Below are positions 24,598 to 31,890 of a stretch of DNA of 64,000 bases, piece by piece. Origin of the DNA: an uncultured Bacteroidales bacterium. Its GTDB lineage: Bacteria; Bacteroidota; Bacteroidia; Bacteroidales; UBA932. Below the pieces are notes generated by a model that saw only the letters and a program-made list of their open reading frames with translations, was not told the origin of the DNA and searched no databases. Position 1 is the first letter of the stretch. Each line of letters starts with the position of its first letter. The DNA is taken from NCBI GenBank assembly GCA_900316955.1, contig ONEX01000006.1, forward strand, positions 124,001 through 188,000, in the 5' to 3' direction. The translations under genes were made by a program, and so were the position numbers.

Positions 24598-25476
24598 ATG
24601 AACGAACTGACAAAAGAAGTTGCCTCCCTTTTTGAGAGTTTGAGGCATGTGAATGAGAGCGGGGTTGAATACTGGTCCGCTCGTGAGATTTACCCTCATC
24701 TTGGATACAATCAATGGAGAGGATTCATTGATGCCATTGAAAGAGCAAAGGAATCCTGCAAATCGGCATCCCAGCGTGTTGAGGAACATTTTGCGGACGT
24801 CCGCAAAATGATAAACATCGGGAGAGGTGCAAAAAGAGAAATCGACGATATTCTTCTTACCCGCTATGCTTGCTACCTGGTCGCCCAGAATGGCGACCCC
24901 CGTAAACCAGAAATAGCCCAGGCACAAACCTACTTTGCTATCCAAACAAGATATGCCGAAATCCAGCAGATGGAGGCATATCAGCAACTGACGACGGAGG
25001 ACAGCAAGCGCCTATTCCTACGTGAACAACTTCGTGCGTACAACGCAAAACTTGCCGACGCTGCTCACGCAGCAGGTGTGGTAACCCCTCTTGAATACGC
25101 TATATTTCAGAATTGGGGCTACAAAGGCATGTATAATGGTCTCACTGCCAAAGGTATCAAGAAAAAGAAAGGCTTAGGAGAGAAACAGGACATCCTTGAT
25201 CATATGGGCAGCACTGAATTAGCCGCAAACCTTTTCCGTTCAACCCAAGCCGAAGAATAATTGCGCAAAGAAAACGTCCAAGGGAAGGATGATGCAAATG
25301 CTGTTCACTATGCCGTCGGGAAAGAAGTTCGGGATGCCATCAAACGAATCGGCGGAACGATGCCGGAGGATCTTCCTACTGCCGAGAGTATCAAGCTGGT
25401 TGAATCAAAGAGAAAGAAACTACTGAAGGGACAATCAAAGAAACAACTCCCGGGAAAGAAAGACAATCATTCATAA
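24598..25476 (+). pseudogene. dinD: DNA damage-inducible protein D (DinD), interrupted by in-frame TAA
   Basis: ATG 24598 opens [20 protein letters not shown], and [19 protein letters not shown] is the Bro-N-like start typical of DinD. The first 220 codons run to TAA at 25258-25260 directly after STQAEE. The same frame then continues as LRKENVQGKDDANAVHYAVG and GGTMPEDLPTAESIK, the known DinD C-terminus (about 280 residues in full). So a single sense-to-TAA change truncates the gene. DinD is a damage-induced protein of unclear mechanism; in E. coli it inhibits RecA filament reactions. Own promoter upstream, terminator at 25504. Confidence 0.8.
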
Positions 25477-25503
25477 TAATATGCTTTTCAAAGAATGATT
25501 TTC

Positions 25504-25537
25504 AAGCGGCATGTAGTGATATCTGCCGCTTGTTTTT
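25504..25537 (+). terminator. Terminator after dinD
   Basis: AAGCGGCA...TGCCGCTT followed by GTTTTTG. Confidence 0.6.
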
Positions 25538-25538
25538 G

Positions 25539-25748
25539 TCATTCCTTCTTCGGGCAAGACTCGAGGTCTTTTATCAGCGTTCCTTTCGGTGTGGCCGAGC
25601 CCTGTTCGATTCGCTGGTCCTTGGGATCCAAAGACCGATAAACTGTTCTGGTCTTGGCGGCGGTAGTAATGATGATGGGTGTTGGTGAGGAACTAGGAGT
25701 AGTTCCATTGGGTGCGCTCAATGGCGCGGGCAGATCTGGATTTTCCAT
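25539..25748 (-). CDS. Possible small Pro/Ser/Thr-rich protein
   Basis: 69 codons, MENPDLPAPLSAPNGTTPSS... with a lysine-rich end. The composition is unlike a folded domain, there is no clear promoter, and the stop abuts the dinD terminator. It may be real or chance. The stretch 25749-26010 after it holds only AT-rich sequence with a GGTTCGAGATTGC motif at 25806. Confidence 0.25.
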   Translation of the reverse strand: MENPDLPAPLSAPNGTTPSSSPTPIIITTAAKTRTVYRSLDPKDQRIEQGSATPKGTLIKDLESCPKKE

Positions 25749-25969
25749 AATGCTAAATGATTAAAATGTTTTGGAAATATGTTGTGTGAAATGATTGTTT
25801 TCTGGTTCGAGATTGCATAATACCAGCATCCATCGGCAATTCAACGATGAATACTAATTAATTTATTATCAATGGATTATTGAAATATACCCAAAAAGAG
25901 AAAACCACCCAATAATGGATGGCTTTCACGACAGTTTTTTATAGTTTTCCGAGAGGTCTTTTCAGATAA

Positions 25970-26117
25970 CTACTTTTCTCTCAAGACTGTATTTTCTTGA
26001 TTTTCAATATTTTGCAAGAATCTTTCAACCTTCTTGAGGTCCTCCAAAAGGTTCGAGATTTTACCTGTGTAGTCTACATAGAAAATGATTATCAGAGAAT
26101 TGCGATTCTGTGAAAAG
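25970..26117. repeat. Array junction element 3 (left class 1, right as element 1)
   Basis: Left half with AACCTT...AAAAGGTTCGAG; core CTAC at 26074-26077; right half ATAGAAAATGATTATCAGAG continuing to TTGCGATTCTGTGAAAAG, the same right half as element 1 although the left halves differ. Minus-strand frame SNLLEDLKKVERF ends at 25970. Confidence 0.7.
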
Positions 26118-26173
26118 ACAATAATTGTAAGTATATTTGTCAAGTCTAAGATTCATATTTGTCCAATAATCTC

Positions 26174-26181
26174 TATCTTTG
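26174..26181 (+). promoter_or_regulatory. Cassette 4 -7 box
   Basis: TATCTTTG 23 bp upstream of the ATG at 26205. Confidence 0.6.
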
Positions 26182-26204
26182 CTAACAAGAAACAACAGAA
26201 ATAT

Positions 26205-26612
26205 ATGTCTGCCTCTAAAAGTGATCGTAGTTTTCTCTATTTGGATATCTTCATTCTACTTACTTGGATAGAATGGTTGATTCGTATCTGGGGCGAACCC
26301 GCAATTAGCATCTATCGGATAATTGATACTGTTATCACAATTGTGATATTGGCTATTCTGCTGTTTTCAAAAAGGCGATTGTATCCTGTTAACCACTCGT
26401 TTACAAAAACAGAATTGTCCGTATGGCGGGTCATATCCTATGGTTTCATCACTACTGTGTTTCTTTACTATCTACGTTCGTTTCTCCTTTATCCACTGGA
26501 TGGAATGCCCATTAAAGACTCTATTGAATTGATTATAAAGATTGGTTTCATCTTATTCTCTATAGCATTCCTGATTGCTCAATTATACTTTATAAGAAAA
26601 GGAAAACTGTGA
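26205..26612 (+). CDS. Four-helix integral membrane protein, unknown
   Basis: 135 residues from ATG 26205 (MSASKSDRSFLYLDIFILLT), the first ATG after the TATCTTTG box. Four hydrophobic helices are evident, with short basic loops (FSKRRLYPVNH). No family recognised. It is the only gene of cassette 4. Small membrane proteins in such arrays may be immunity proteins against membrane-active toxins; that is a context guess only. Confidence 0.6.
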   Translation: MSASKSDRSFLYLDIFILLTWIEWLIRIWGEPAISIYRIIDTVITIVILAILLFSKRRLYPVNHSFTKTELSVWRVISYGFITTVFLYYLRSFLLYPLDGMPIKDSIELIIKIGFILFSIAFLIAQLYFIRKGKL

Positions 26613-26719
26613 TATCATACAGGAGGAATCCATATCCACTATCCGTCTGGATATCAATTAAATGAACCTCAAAGTACAAACAAGAGATGGACTACATCTG
26701 CGCAGATCAATATCAGCTT

Positions 26720-26828
26720 TGGATTTCATGTTCTATACGATTTAGCGCACGGATAGCGTCTAAAAGGTTCGATAATTTATCACAATAGTCTACTAAACAG
26801 ACAAATCTTCGGATTTGTCTTTTTTTGT
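26720..26828. repeat. Array junction element 4 (left class 2)
   Basis: AAAAGGTTCGATAATTTATC, core CTAC at 26790-26793, TAAACAG, hairpin ACAAATC-ttcg-GATTTGT, T run. The downstream sequence up to TTTTGAGTTCGAAATTGCAC (about 26850-26870) matches the region just after tRNA-fMet. Minus-strand frame: SNLLDAIRALNR. Confidence 0.7.
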
Positions 26829-26937
26829 GCCCACACAATCGGATAACCCTTGTTTTGAGTTCGAAATTGCACCTAATGGAGGAATGATATTTGCAAAGAG
26901 TTCGGCAACTTTGAAGTGTAATCCGCTTGTCTTCGCC

Positions 26938-27417
26938 ATGAAACGCCTCCTATTTGCCGCATTGTGCTTTATTCCCCTTTCTGCCATTGTTTGGGTTGGT
27001 TGGCTATTTCTTTCGGACCTGACGCTCTTCCCTAATGATATTATCGGGACTTATTACGAAGTCCCCGTTCCGAATAGACTAAAAGTAATAGTTATCAATT
27101 CTCCTGATTATGGGTATATCGTGAACGAAGACGATGAAAAGATTGTCAATAGGATAGATTCCTTACAGGTAGTTGGAGATCATGTCTTCGGACGAGACTC
27201 ATCAGTATTCTTCTCACTAAATACGCTCAATAGAGCAGTAACTTATTATGAGTCAAAAGACCAAATGAAAGAGTCGGAAGGTGTTGACTTGGGCTCCCTA
27301 AATACGCCTATCGAGTACTACGAGATAAACCGAAAGCCTTATGATATTGGGGCAATGATTGTGATTGTCCTTCTATCTCTTGCATCCTCCCTCTTTTTCA
27401 CGAGAAAGATTCATTGA
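26938..27417 (+). CDS. Membrane-anchored protein with extracytoplasmic domain, unknown
   Basis: 159 residues from ATG 26938 (MKRLLFAALCFIPLSAIVWV), chosen because it opens into an N-terminal hydrophobic segment. A ~100-residue soluble middle with YYEVPVPNRLKVIVINSPDY and a C-terminal helix (IGAMIVIVLLSLASSLFF) complete a two-anchor topology. No family recognised. A GATATTTG sequence at 26887-26894 may serve as -7 box; the motif GGAATGAT(A/T)TTTGCAAAG recurs before the 32486 gene. Sole gene of cassette 5. Confidence 0.6.
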   Translation: MKRLLFAALCFIPLSAIVWVGWLFLSDLTLFPNDIIGTYYEVPVPNRLKVIVINSPDYGYIVNEDDEKIVNRIDSLQVVGDHVFGRDSSVFFSLNTLNRAVTYYESKDQMKESEGVDLGSLNTPIEYYEINRKPYDIGAMIVIVLLSLASSLFFTRKIH

Positions 27418-27420
27418 ACC

Positions 27421-27513
27421 TAATCACTGCTATAAAACCGTCGATGAATCCGTTCAAAATTTCTAGCACCAGTTCTACATAGCAAGCCAGCCTTTCGGGG
27501 CTGGCTTTTTTGT
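27421..27513. repeat. Array junction element 5 (left class 3)
   Basis: CGTTCAAA, 16-bp spacer, core CTAC at 27475-27478, ATAGCAAG, hairpin GCCAGCC-tttcgg-GGCTGGC, T run. The minus-strand frame runs through the hairpin as KASPERLACYVELVLEILN and stops at 27398, overlapping the 3' end of the preceding gene. Confidence 0.65.
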
Positions 27514-27549
27514 TTTTATTCACAAATTGTGAACTTCCCATCTTTTTCG

Positions 27550-27557
27550 TACATTTG
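27550..27557 (+). promoter_or_regulatory. -7 box of the AbiEii-type module
   Basis: TACATTTG 6 bp before the ATG at 27564. Such short spacing implies an almost leaderless mRNA. Confidence 0.5.
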
Positions 27558-27563
27558 CGAGGT

Positions 27564-27869
27564 ATGTCGAGGCAGGAATGCATACAGGGCTTTTCGGACA
27601 GCATCTTCTGGGATGTTGACCGGGATCATATCGACCTTTCCCTGCATGCTCCCTATGTCGTTCAGCGGGTGCTGGAATATGGACAGATCAGTGATTGGAA
27701 GCTTCTTCTGGCTTATTATGGTCTGGATGAAATCGTGAGCATTTCCAAGAATCTCCGCTCCCTGGAGCCCCGCGCCCTTGCCTTCATCAGTACCATCTCC
27801 CGGACCCCTCAAGAGCAGTTCCGATGCTACAATACCAGACAATCGAACCCGGAACACTGCAACTTCTGA
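27564..27869 (+). CDS. DUF6922-like partner of AbiEii nucleotidyltransferase (putative antitoxin)
   Basis: 101 residues, MSRQECIQGFSDSIFWDVDR. The FWDVD...V-x-RVLEYGQISDWK...YYG pattern matches DUF6922-type proteins found directly upstream of AbiEii-family nucleotidyltransferases in Bacteroidota. It overlaps the next gene by 46 bases, so the pair is translationally coupled. By analogy it would be the antitoxin or regulatory partner of a type IV-like system. Activity not demonstrable here. Confidence 0.7.
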   Translation: MSRQECIQGFSDSIFWDVDRDHIDLSLHAPYVVQRVLEYGQISDWKLLLAYYGLDEIVSISKNLRSLEPRALAFISTISRTPQEQFRCYNTRQSNPEHCNF

Positions 27870-28432
27870 AGTCGCTGCAGTCCATGTCGATGTTCCAAGG
27901 TCTCCGTCTTGTCGGCGGAACGGCCCTGGCGCTTCAGCTGGGACATCGGAAGTCCATCGACCTGGACCTCTTCGGAACGATTGAGGCGGATTCGCTGGAA
28001 ATCCGGGAAGCCTTGGAAGAATCCCATACGGTCAGTGTCGTCAAGGAATCCAAGAACATCCACATCTATTTTGTCGACGGAGTCAAGGTCGATTTCGTCA
28101 ACTACCGGTATTCCTGGATCGACGAGGCGGTCATTGATTCCGATATTACTCTTGCGAGCATCAAGGACATTTCCGCGATGAAAATAGCGGCTGTCATTGG
28201 CAGGGGTACCAAGAAGGATTTCATTGATATCAACATATTACTCCGCTCGTTCACTTTGCAAGAGCTTTTGGAACTCTACTTGCAGAAGTATCCGGACGGC
28301 ACTCTCTTCATCGCTATGAAAAGCCTCACCTACTTCGAAGACGCCGAATCCGACCCCATGCCCTTCATGTTCGAGGAGACGGATTGGGAAGACGTAAAAA
28401 CGCGGATTCGCGAGGCTGTAATCGGTCTTTAA
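27824..28432 (+). CDS. AbiEii/AbiGii-family nucleotidyltransferase (putative toxin)
   Basis: 202 residues. Core motif LRLVGGTALALQLGHRKS then IDLDLFG is the GG-x-AL...H-R-x-S-x-D-x-D-F/L signature of the DNA-polymerase-beta-like fold in AbiEii; VDGVKVDFVNY supplies the third acidic residue. Family members act as toxins that modify tRNA or other targets and give abortive phage resistance. Intact and complete. With the overlapping DUF6922 gene it forms cassette 6, flanked by junction elements at both ends. Confidence 0.8.
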   Translation: MLQYQTIEPGTLQLLKSLQSMSMFQGLRLVGGTALALQLGHRKSIDLDLFGTIEADSLEIREALEESHTVSVVKESKNIHIYFVDGVKVDFVNYRYSWIDEAVIDSDITLASIKDISAMKIAAVIGRGTKKDFIDINILLRSFTLQELLELYLQKYPDGTLFIAMKSLTYFEDAESDPMPFMFEETDWEDVKTRIREAVIGL

Positions 28433-28439
28433 AAGTGTA

Positions 28440-28636
28440 GCTATTTTCACATTTTGGAGGACTTCATTTGTGAGCCCTCCATTTCTGTCAAATTCCCATT
28501 TTCCTGACTTTCAATATATTGCGCAAATCTATCCACCTTCCGGATGTCTTCCAGAAGGTTCGAGAATTTATGTGTTTGGTCTACTAGTTAAAACACCAAT
28601 TAGTTGATTATAAACTAGTTGGCGTTTCTCTTTTTT
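28440..28636. repeat. Array junction element 6 (left class 1)
   Basis: CCAGAAGGTTCGAGAATTTA, core CTAC at 28581-28584, then TAGTTAAAACACC...GGCGTTT, a long imperfect hairpin with T-rich end. The minus-strand frame keeps SNLLEDIRKVDRF; the codon differences from element 2 are largely synonymous or conservative. Confidence 0.65.
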
Positions 28637-28708
28637 AGTGAGTTCCTCAAATGAGATTATTCCTTGAAGAAGCCATTACCCATTGAAACAGGTCGTTTCT
28701 CAGTCCAC

Positions 28709-28739
28709 TTGGAATTTCGTAAAACAATGTATATCTTTG
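28709..28739 (+). promoter_or_regulatory. Cassette 7 promoter
   Basis: TTG at 28709-28711, 20-bp spacer, TATCTTTG at 28732-28739. Confidence 0.65.
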
Positions 28740-28775
28740 ACATCGGAGTTTGAATTCATTTTCCAGACATTTCTT

Positions 28776-29306
28776 ATGAAAAAGATCTTTCTTCCCCTAG
28801 TTACCTTGCTGGTATTGACCTCCTGCGAGAAGGATCCGTTTGATGAATTCTTGAAGCAAGACAGTTATAGCCCGAAAGAGGGTATGATTTGGGATATGCG
28901 TCCCATTGAATTCATCCTTGAGGTCACTGATGCCCAAGGTCATAACATGTTCGACACTGCAACACCGGATAATTGGCTGTCTGAACCTTTCTCGGCCACT
29001 TTTGACGGAACATTATTCCAATGGCCGGATTCGCAGACAAGAGCTTATTTCGCTTCACTAAAGGGCTTCTATATTTATCCTTCATGGTACACAAAGTCTG
29101 ACGTTGTTGACCTTCGCTTCGGCGAACTGGACGGAACCAAGAAATGGGATAACGATCTGTGCATTTCCTGGCCAGATGGCAGTAAAGATAAGATTAGAGT
29201 CCAACATGCTATGCGATGGAACCAAGAGGGTTATCCAGAATACTACACTGCATTCAAAGTGAACGGAGTCCCCGTTGATGGTTGGCTTATTCACTTAACA
29301 AAATAA
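28776..29306 (+). CDS. Lipoprotein of unknown function, cassette 7
   Basis: 176 residues. MKKIFLPLVTLLVLTSCEKD is a lipoprotein signal peptide with lipobox LTSC and an acidic residue at +2/+3, as in surface lipoproteins of this phylum. The mature part is beta-rich with several Trp (WLSEPFSATFDGTLFQWPD). The start was chosen for the signal peptide; the longer frame begins inside the promoter. No family recognised. Surface-exposed immunity or adhesion are possibilities only. Confidence 0.65.
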   Translation: MKKIFLPLVTLLVLTSCEKDPFDEFLKQDSYSPKEGMIWDMRPIEFILEVTDAQGHNMFDTATPDNWLSEPFSATFDGTLFQWPDSQTRAYFASLKGFYIYPSWYTKSDVVDLRFGELDGTKKWDNDLCISWPDGSKDKIRVQHAMRWNQEGYPEYYTAFKVNGVPVDGWLIHLTK

Positions 29307-29502
29307 CCCGAATCTCAGCCTACCCGAATAGTTCGAGGAGATACTTCGAGGCATCTATTTAACCTTATTCTCCCAAAAGTCTAATTCCCTGAAAATCAAC
29401 ACAACGATTCTTTAGGTTATAAACCCGAAAAACTAATTATCCAAGATGGTTATTTCGGGCTAATTTGTAGTATTGCCATGGCCTCTCTCCTCCCCCCGCC
29501 TA

Positions 29503-29626
29503 CATCTTAAGCAACTCATCCTCAATACTTTCCGCAAACCTATCCAGCTTTAGAAGGTCCTCAAAAAAGTTCGAGATTTTACCTGTGTAGTCTACTAAAC
29601 AGGCCAGCCTTAGGGCTGGCTTTTTT
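29503..29626. repeat. Array junction element 7 (left class 1)
   Basis: AAAAAAGTTCGAGATTTTAC, core CTAC at 29592-29595, TAAACA, hairpin GGCCAGCC-ttag-GGCTGGC, T run. Minus-strand frame SNFFEDLLKLDRF ends at 29503. An inverted TGTTTAGTAG follows, turning the whole right half into a larger palindrome. Confidence 0.7.
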
Positions 29627-29750
29627 TGTTTAGTAGCGGAGGCTTCGCCTCTTTCACCCCCGCCGCTACGCGGCCGCCCCCAGGGGCACGGGGGAAAGAA
29701 TTCCCCCGCAGGGCTTCGCCCTCCCCCTTCGGTCGGCCTGCGGCCTCCGA
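29627..29750. repeat. GC-rich 124-bp repeat, copy A
   Basis: It starts with TGTTTAGTAGCGGAGGC, the exact reverse complement of 17 bases spanning the tRNA-fMet 3' end and flank, and continues with small GC hairpins (GAGGC-ttc-GCCTC, GGGC-tt-CGCCC). It is almost identical to 33654-33777. The rest of 29307-29958 shows no convincing gene. Confidence 0.75.
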
Positions 29751-29958
29751 AGTCACTGATCTTTATACGTTCTCTTCCATCGGCGAGGTCTGCGGAAACG
29801 TTCTTTGCAATCAATTGATAATCAAGACCGTCATAAAAGAGCATCCGCAAACCTCGGGTTTTTCCACGGGGCCTGCGGGAACACTAGAGAAAGCATTTTG
29901 ATACTCAACAACTTATGGGATGGCCATCAGCAGACCCATTGGGACAGGAAGGTCCATG

Positions 29959-30500
29959 CTACTGCTTCTCCGGGATTTGATCCGCAAACCAGCGAATGTA
30001 TCCTCTCAGAGCTTTCCGCATAGACCCATTCATCCCATCATTCCAGTCGAACCAATCATCGATTCGCCACGACTCGTTTTCATAGACCAGATACATCGTG
30101 AATCGAAGGTTAACCGGCTCATATGGCGATCTCTCAGGGATGCGTATGGTAATGTCCACGTTGGTCTTCCCATCCTGCACAATCCCGACTTTATAACGGA
30201 TGGTATGCCCTCGAAAACTTAAAGGAGAATCACCATTTCCGGCATACCAATAGGCCAGGAATTCCCCAGAGCCTATATATCCTCCTTTTCTATTTCCCAT
30301 TCATTGATTGCAAAGGCAATCTTGAGAAGCGTATAAAAATCGACGGAGAAGGCTTTTGCATCCACTTCAGATATGTCTCGGTGGTCAGGAAGTTGCTGAA
30401 AAGCCCACTTGCACCATTCCTGTGTCGGTGGCGCCGGTTCCTGTCCATGGGCGACAAAGGCAGAAAGATAACAAATGAGTAGGAGAATGGTTTTCTTCAT
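29959..30500 (-). pseudogene. Secreted DUF3828/NTF2-like protein, frameshifted
   Basis: The N-terminal frame starts at 30500 with signal peptide MKKTILLLICYLSAFVAHGQ and runs to EWEIEKEDI (stop at 30273). The C-terminal frame, open from 30300, supplies GGYIGSGEFLAYWYAGNGD and the typical tail LVYENESWRIDDWFDWNDG to 29959. The change of frame falls in the A/G run AAAAGGAGG. The total length of 542 nt confirms a one-base shift. Reconstructed length (~180) suits a periplasmic DUF3828-type fold. Lost function or assembly error; a programmed shift is unlikely. Confidence 0.6.
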
Positions 30501-30518
30501 TGGAACGACGCTGTTTTA

Positions 30519-30929
30519 TTAGAAATTCGCAGCCATCAACTCCTGCCCCAACTGATGGATATGGGCCAGGATGGCTTTTTCTCGTTCAACGGATGGTTTT
30601 TTGAATCCATTGATATAGTTCCGCAGGAGCGTGGCATTCATGCCGATGGAACGGGCGAACTCAGCAATGTTGATCTCTTTGTGGGTCAGGAAGAACTTCT
30701 GCATCGGCGTCGGCTGGGCGTCTTCATAAACGAAGCTCTCGAAACTGATGTCTTCGTCGATATTACGCCAATGGATGCCGTCGAAACCGAAGGTATACTT
30801 CTCCCGCTCCTCGGCACTGGCAGCCCGAAGCCGAGGATACCAAAGGAGAGACTGGCTGTAGATACGCCCGTCTTCGCCGCGACCGAATATCTGGTCGTCA
30901 CTGAACCATATTTCTTTGATCTTGATCAT
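30519..30929 (-). CDS. DUF2442 protein with C-terminal helix-turn-helix (DUF4160 partner)
   Basis: 136 residues from ATG 30929 (MIKIKEIWFSDDQIFGRGED). The N-terminal half is DUF2442 (FGFDGIHWRNIDEDISFESF). The C-terminal half is an HTH-like helix set (NIAEFARSIGMNATLLRNYI, NGFKKPSVEREKAI). DUF2442 genes commonly pair with DUF4160 genes in a presumed toxin-antitoxin arrangement, and the DNA-binding tail would fit autoregulation. It follows the DUF4160 gene after 13 bp and shares its promoter. Confidence 0.72.
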   Translation of the reverse strand: MIKIKEIWFSDDQIFGRGEDGRIYSQSLLWYPRLRAASAEEREKYTFGFDGIHWRNIDEDISFESFVYEDAQPTPMQKFFLTHKEINIAEFARSIGMNATLLRNYINGFKKPSVEREKAILAHIHQLGQELMAANF

Positions 30930-30942
30930 ATCCTTTTCCCTT

Positions 30943-31197
30943 TTACTGGTTAAAGTGCTTGTTCCACTGGGCGATGATGATGTCCGCATTCTCATCAATG
31001 ACAGCCTTGATCTTCTTGAAGTCACCGGCCTTGATGCCCATCCGCTCCACAAGGACAAACTCCGTCCCGTTCCATTCGAACTTGGCCATTCCTCCATTCC
31101 CCTCCACATGGACATGCAAAGGGTCATGCTCCCGACTATAGAAGAAGAAAGAGAATCCGAAGAATCTGAATATTTCTGGCATAATGTCTTTTATCAA
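30943..31197 (-). CDS. DUF4160 protein
   Basis: 84 residues. MPEIFRFFGFSFFFYSREHD, then PLHVHVEGNGGMAKFEW, is the DUF4160 signature (F-x-x-x-E-H-x-P-x-H-x-H-V). Complete and intact. First gene of a two-gene unit with a good promoter at 31205-31236. DUF4160/DUF2442 pairs are frequent in Bacteria and behave like toxin-antitoxin modules in prediction schemes; the biochemical role is not established. Cassette 8. Confidence 0.78.
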   Translation of the reverse strand: MIKDIMPEIFRFFGFSFFFYSREHDPLHVHVEGNGGMAKFEWNGTEFVLVERMGIKAGDFKKIKAVIDENADIIIAQWNKHFNQ

Positions 31198-31204
31198 TTA
31201 CTAC

Positions 31205-31236
31205 GGCAAAGATAGGAATTATTTTCAATACCCACA
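31205..31236 (-). promoter_or_regulatory. Promoter of the DUF4160/DUF2442 unit
   Basis: Minus strand: CTTG, 20-bp spacer, TATCTTTG (complement of 31205-31212), 8 bp before the ATG at 31197. Confidence 0.65.
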
Positions 31237-31278
31237 AGAAAAAAGAATTCTGGTCGAAAAGGTTAAAATCGACACTGA

Positions 31279-31410
31279 TTAGTGTTGACCTTGGATTCCG
31301 AAAGTTCCCCGATTGAGTGCGCGGATGGCATCCAGAAGGTTCGATATTATATCATAGTAGTCTACTAAACAGGCCAGCCTTTCGGGGCTGGCTTTTTCGT
31401 TTTTATGTAT
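31279..31410. repeat. Array junction element 8 (left class 2)
   Basis: CCAGAAGGTTCGATATTATA, core CTAC at 31362-31365, TAAACAGG, hairpin GCCAGCC-tttcgg-GGCTGGC, T run. Minus-strand frame KASPERLACLVDYYD, then SNLLDAIRALNR; differences from elements 4 and 10 fall mainly at third codon positions. Confidence 0.7.
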
Positions 31411-31500
31411 GCTCGTCCTCAAAAAAGCCTTATTATGAGGACGAGATGTGCATTTTGCCCGTTTCATCCTCAATATCGGCCTAAATTGAGGATGAAAACG

Positions 31501-31890
31501 CTATAAAAGGATGAGATCACCATCGACAAAGCCCAGGCCAAGGCCCTGCTTGCTACGGAGCAAGGAGGCGTACTTCCCCTTCTTCAGGTACTTCTTCAGA
31601 TGAGACTCCATCTGGGCCAGAGTCTTTTCCCAAGACTGGCAACTTGACCACTTTAACAGATGCTCCCGGTTATCAAACACTTCATCACAAGCCCAATCGC
31701 TATTCCCGGGGTCAAAGGATGCTGCGCCGATTATCTCGGCCGACCATTGTCCCTTTCCATCATCATACAGATTGAAACAAAAGGCTTAAACCCCCTCCGG
31801 CAGATCCGCCGACAAAGTAGCATCCACCCATTTCTCAAACGTCCTGTATGTCAAATCCTTTTTCCCGAAGAAACCGAGCAACCCCATCAT
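31501..31890 (-). pseudogene. Unannotated immunity-like gene with in-frame TAA
   Basis: From ATG 31890 the frame reads MMGLLGFFGKKDLTYRTFEK and WVDATLSADLPEGV, then TAA (31786-31788), then AFCFNLYDDGKGQWSAEIIG and a long tail ending GLGFVDGDLILL at 31501. All 390 nt stay in one frame apart from that single stop, and the joined ~129-residue product looks like a normal cytosolic protein, in the size range of immunity proteins. Its ATG overlaps the stop of the winged-helix fragment upstream (TTATGATGG). No family recognised with certainty. Confidence 0.6.

Noticed and set aside
29500-29850. 116-codon minus-strand ORF through junction 7 and the GC-rich repeat
   Set aside because: Only its last ~35 codons (the conserved junction peptide) look constrained; the rest translates the GC-rich repeat.
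30273-30300. Programmed -1 ribosomal frameshift in the DUF3828-like gene
   Set aside because: The A/G run is not a standard slippery heptamer, no downstream stem-loop stands out, and other cargo genes nearby carry similar single lesions; mutation is simpler.
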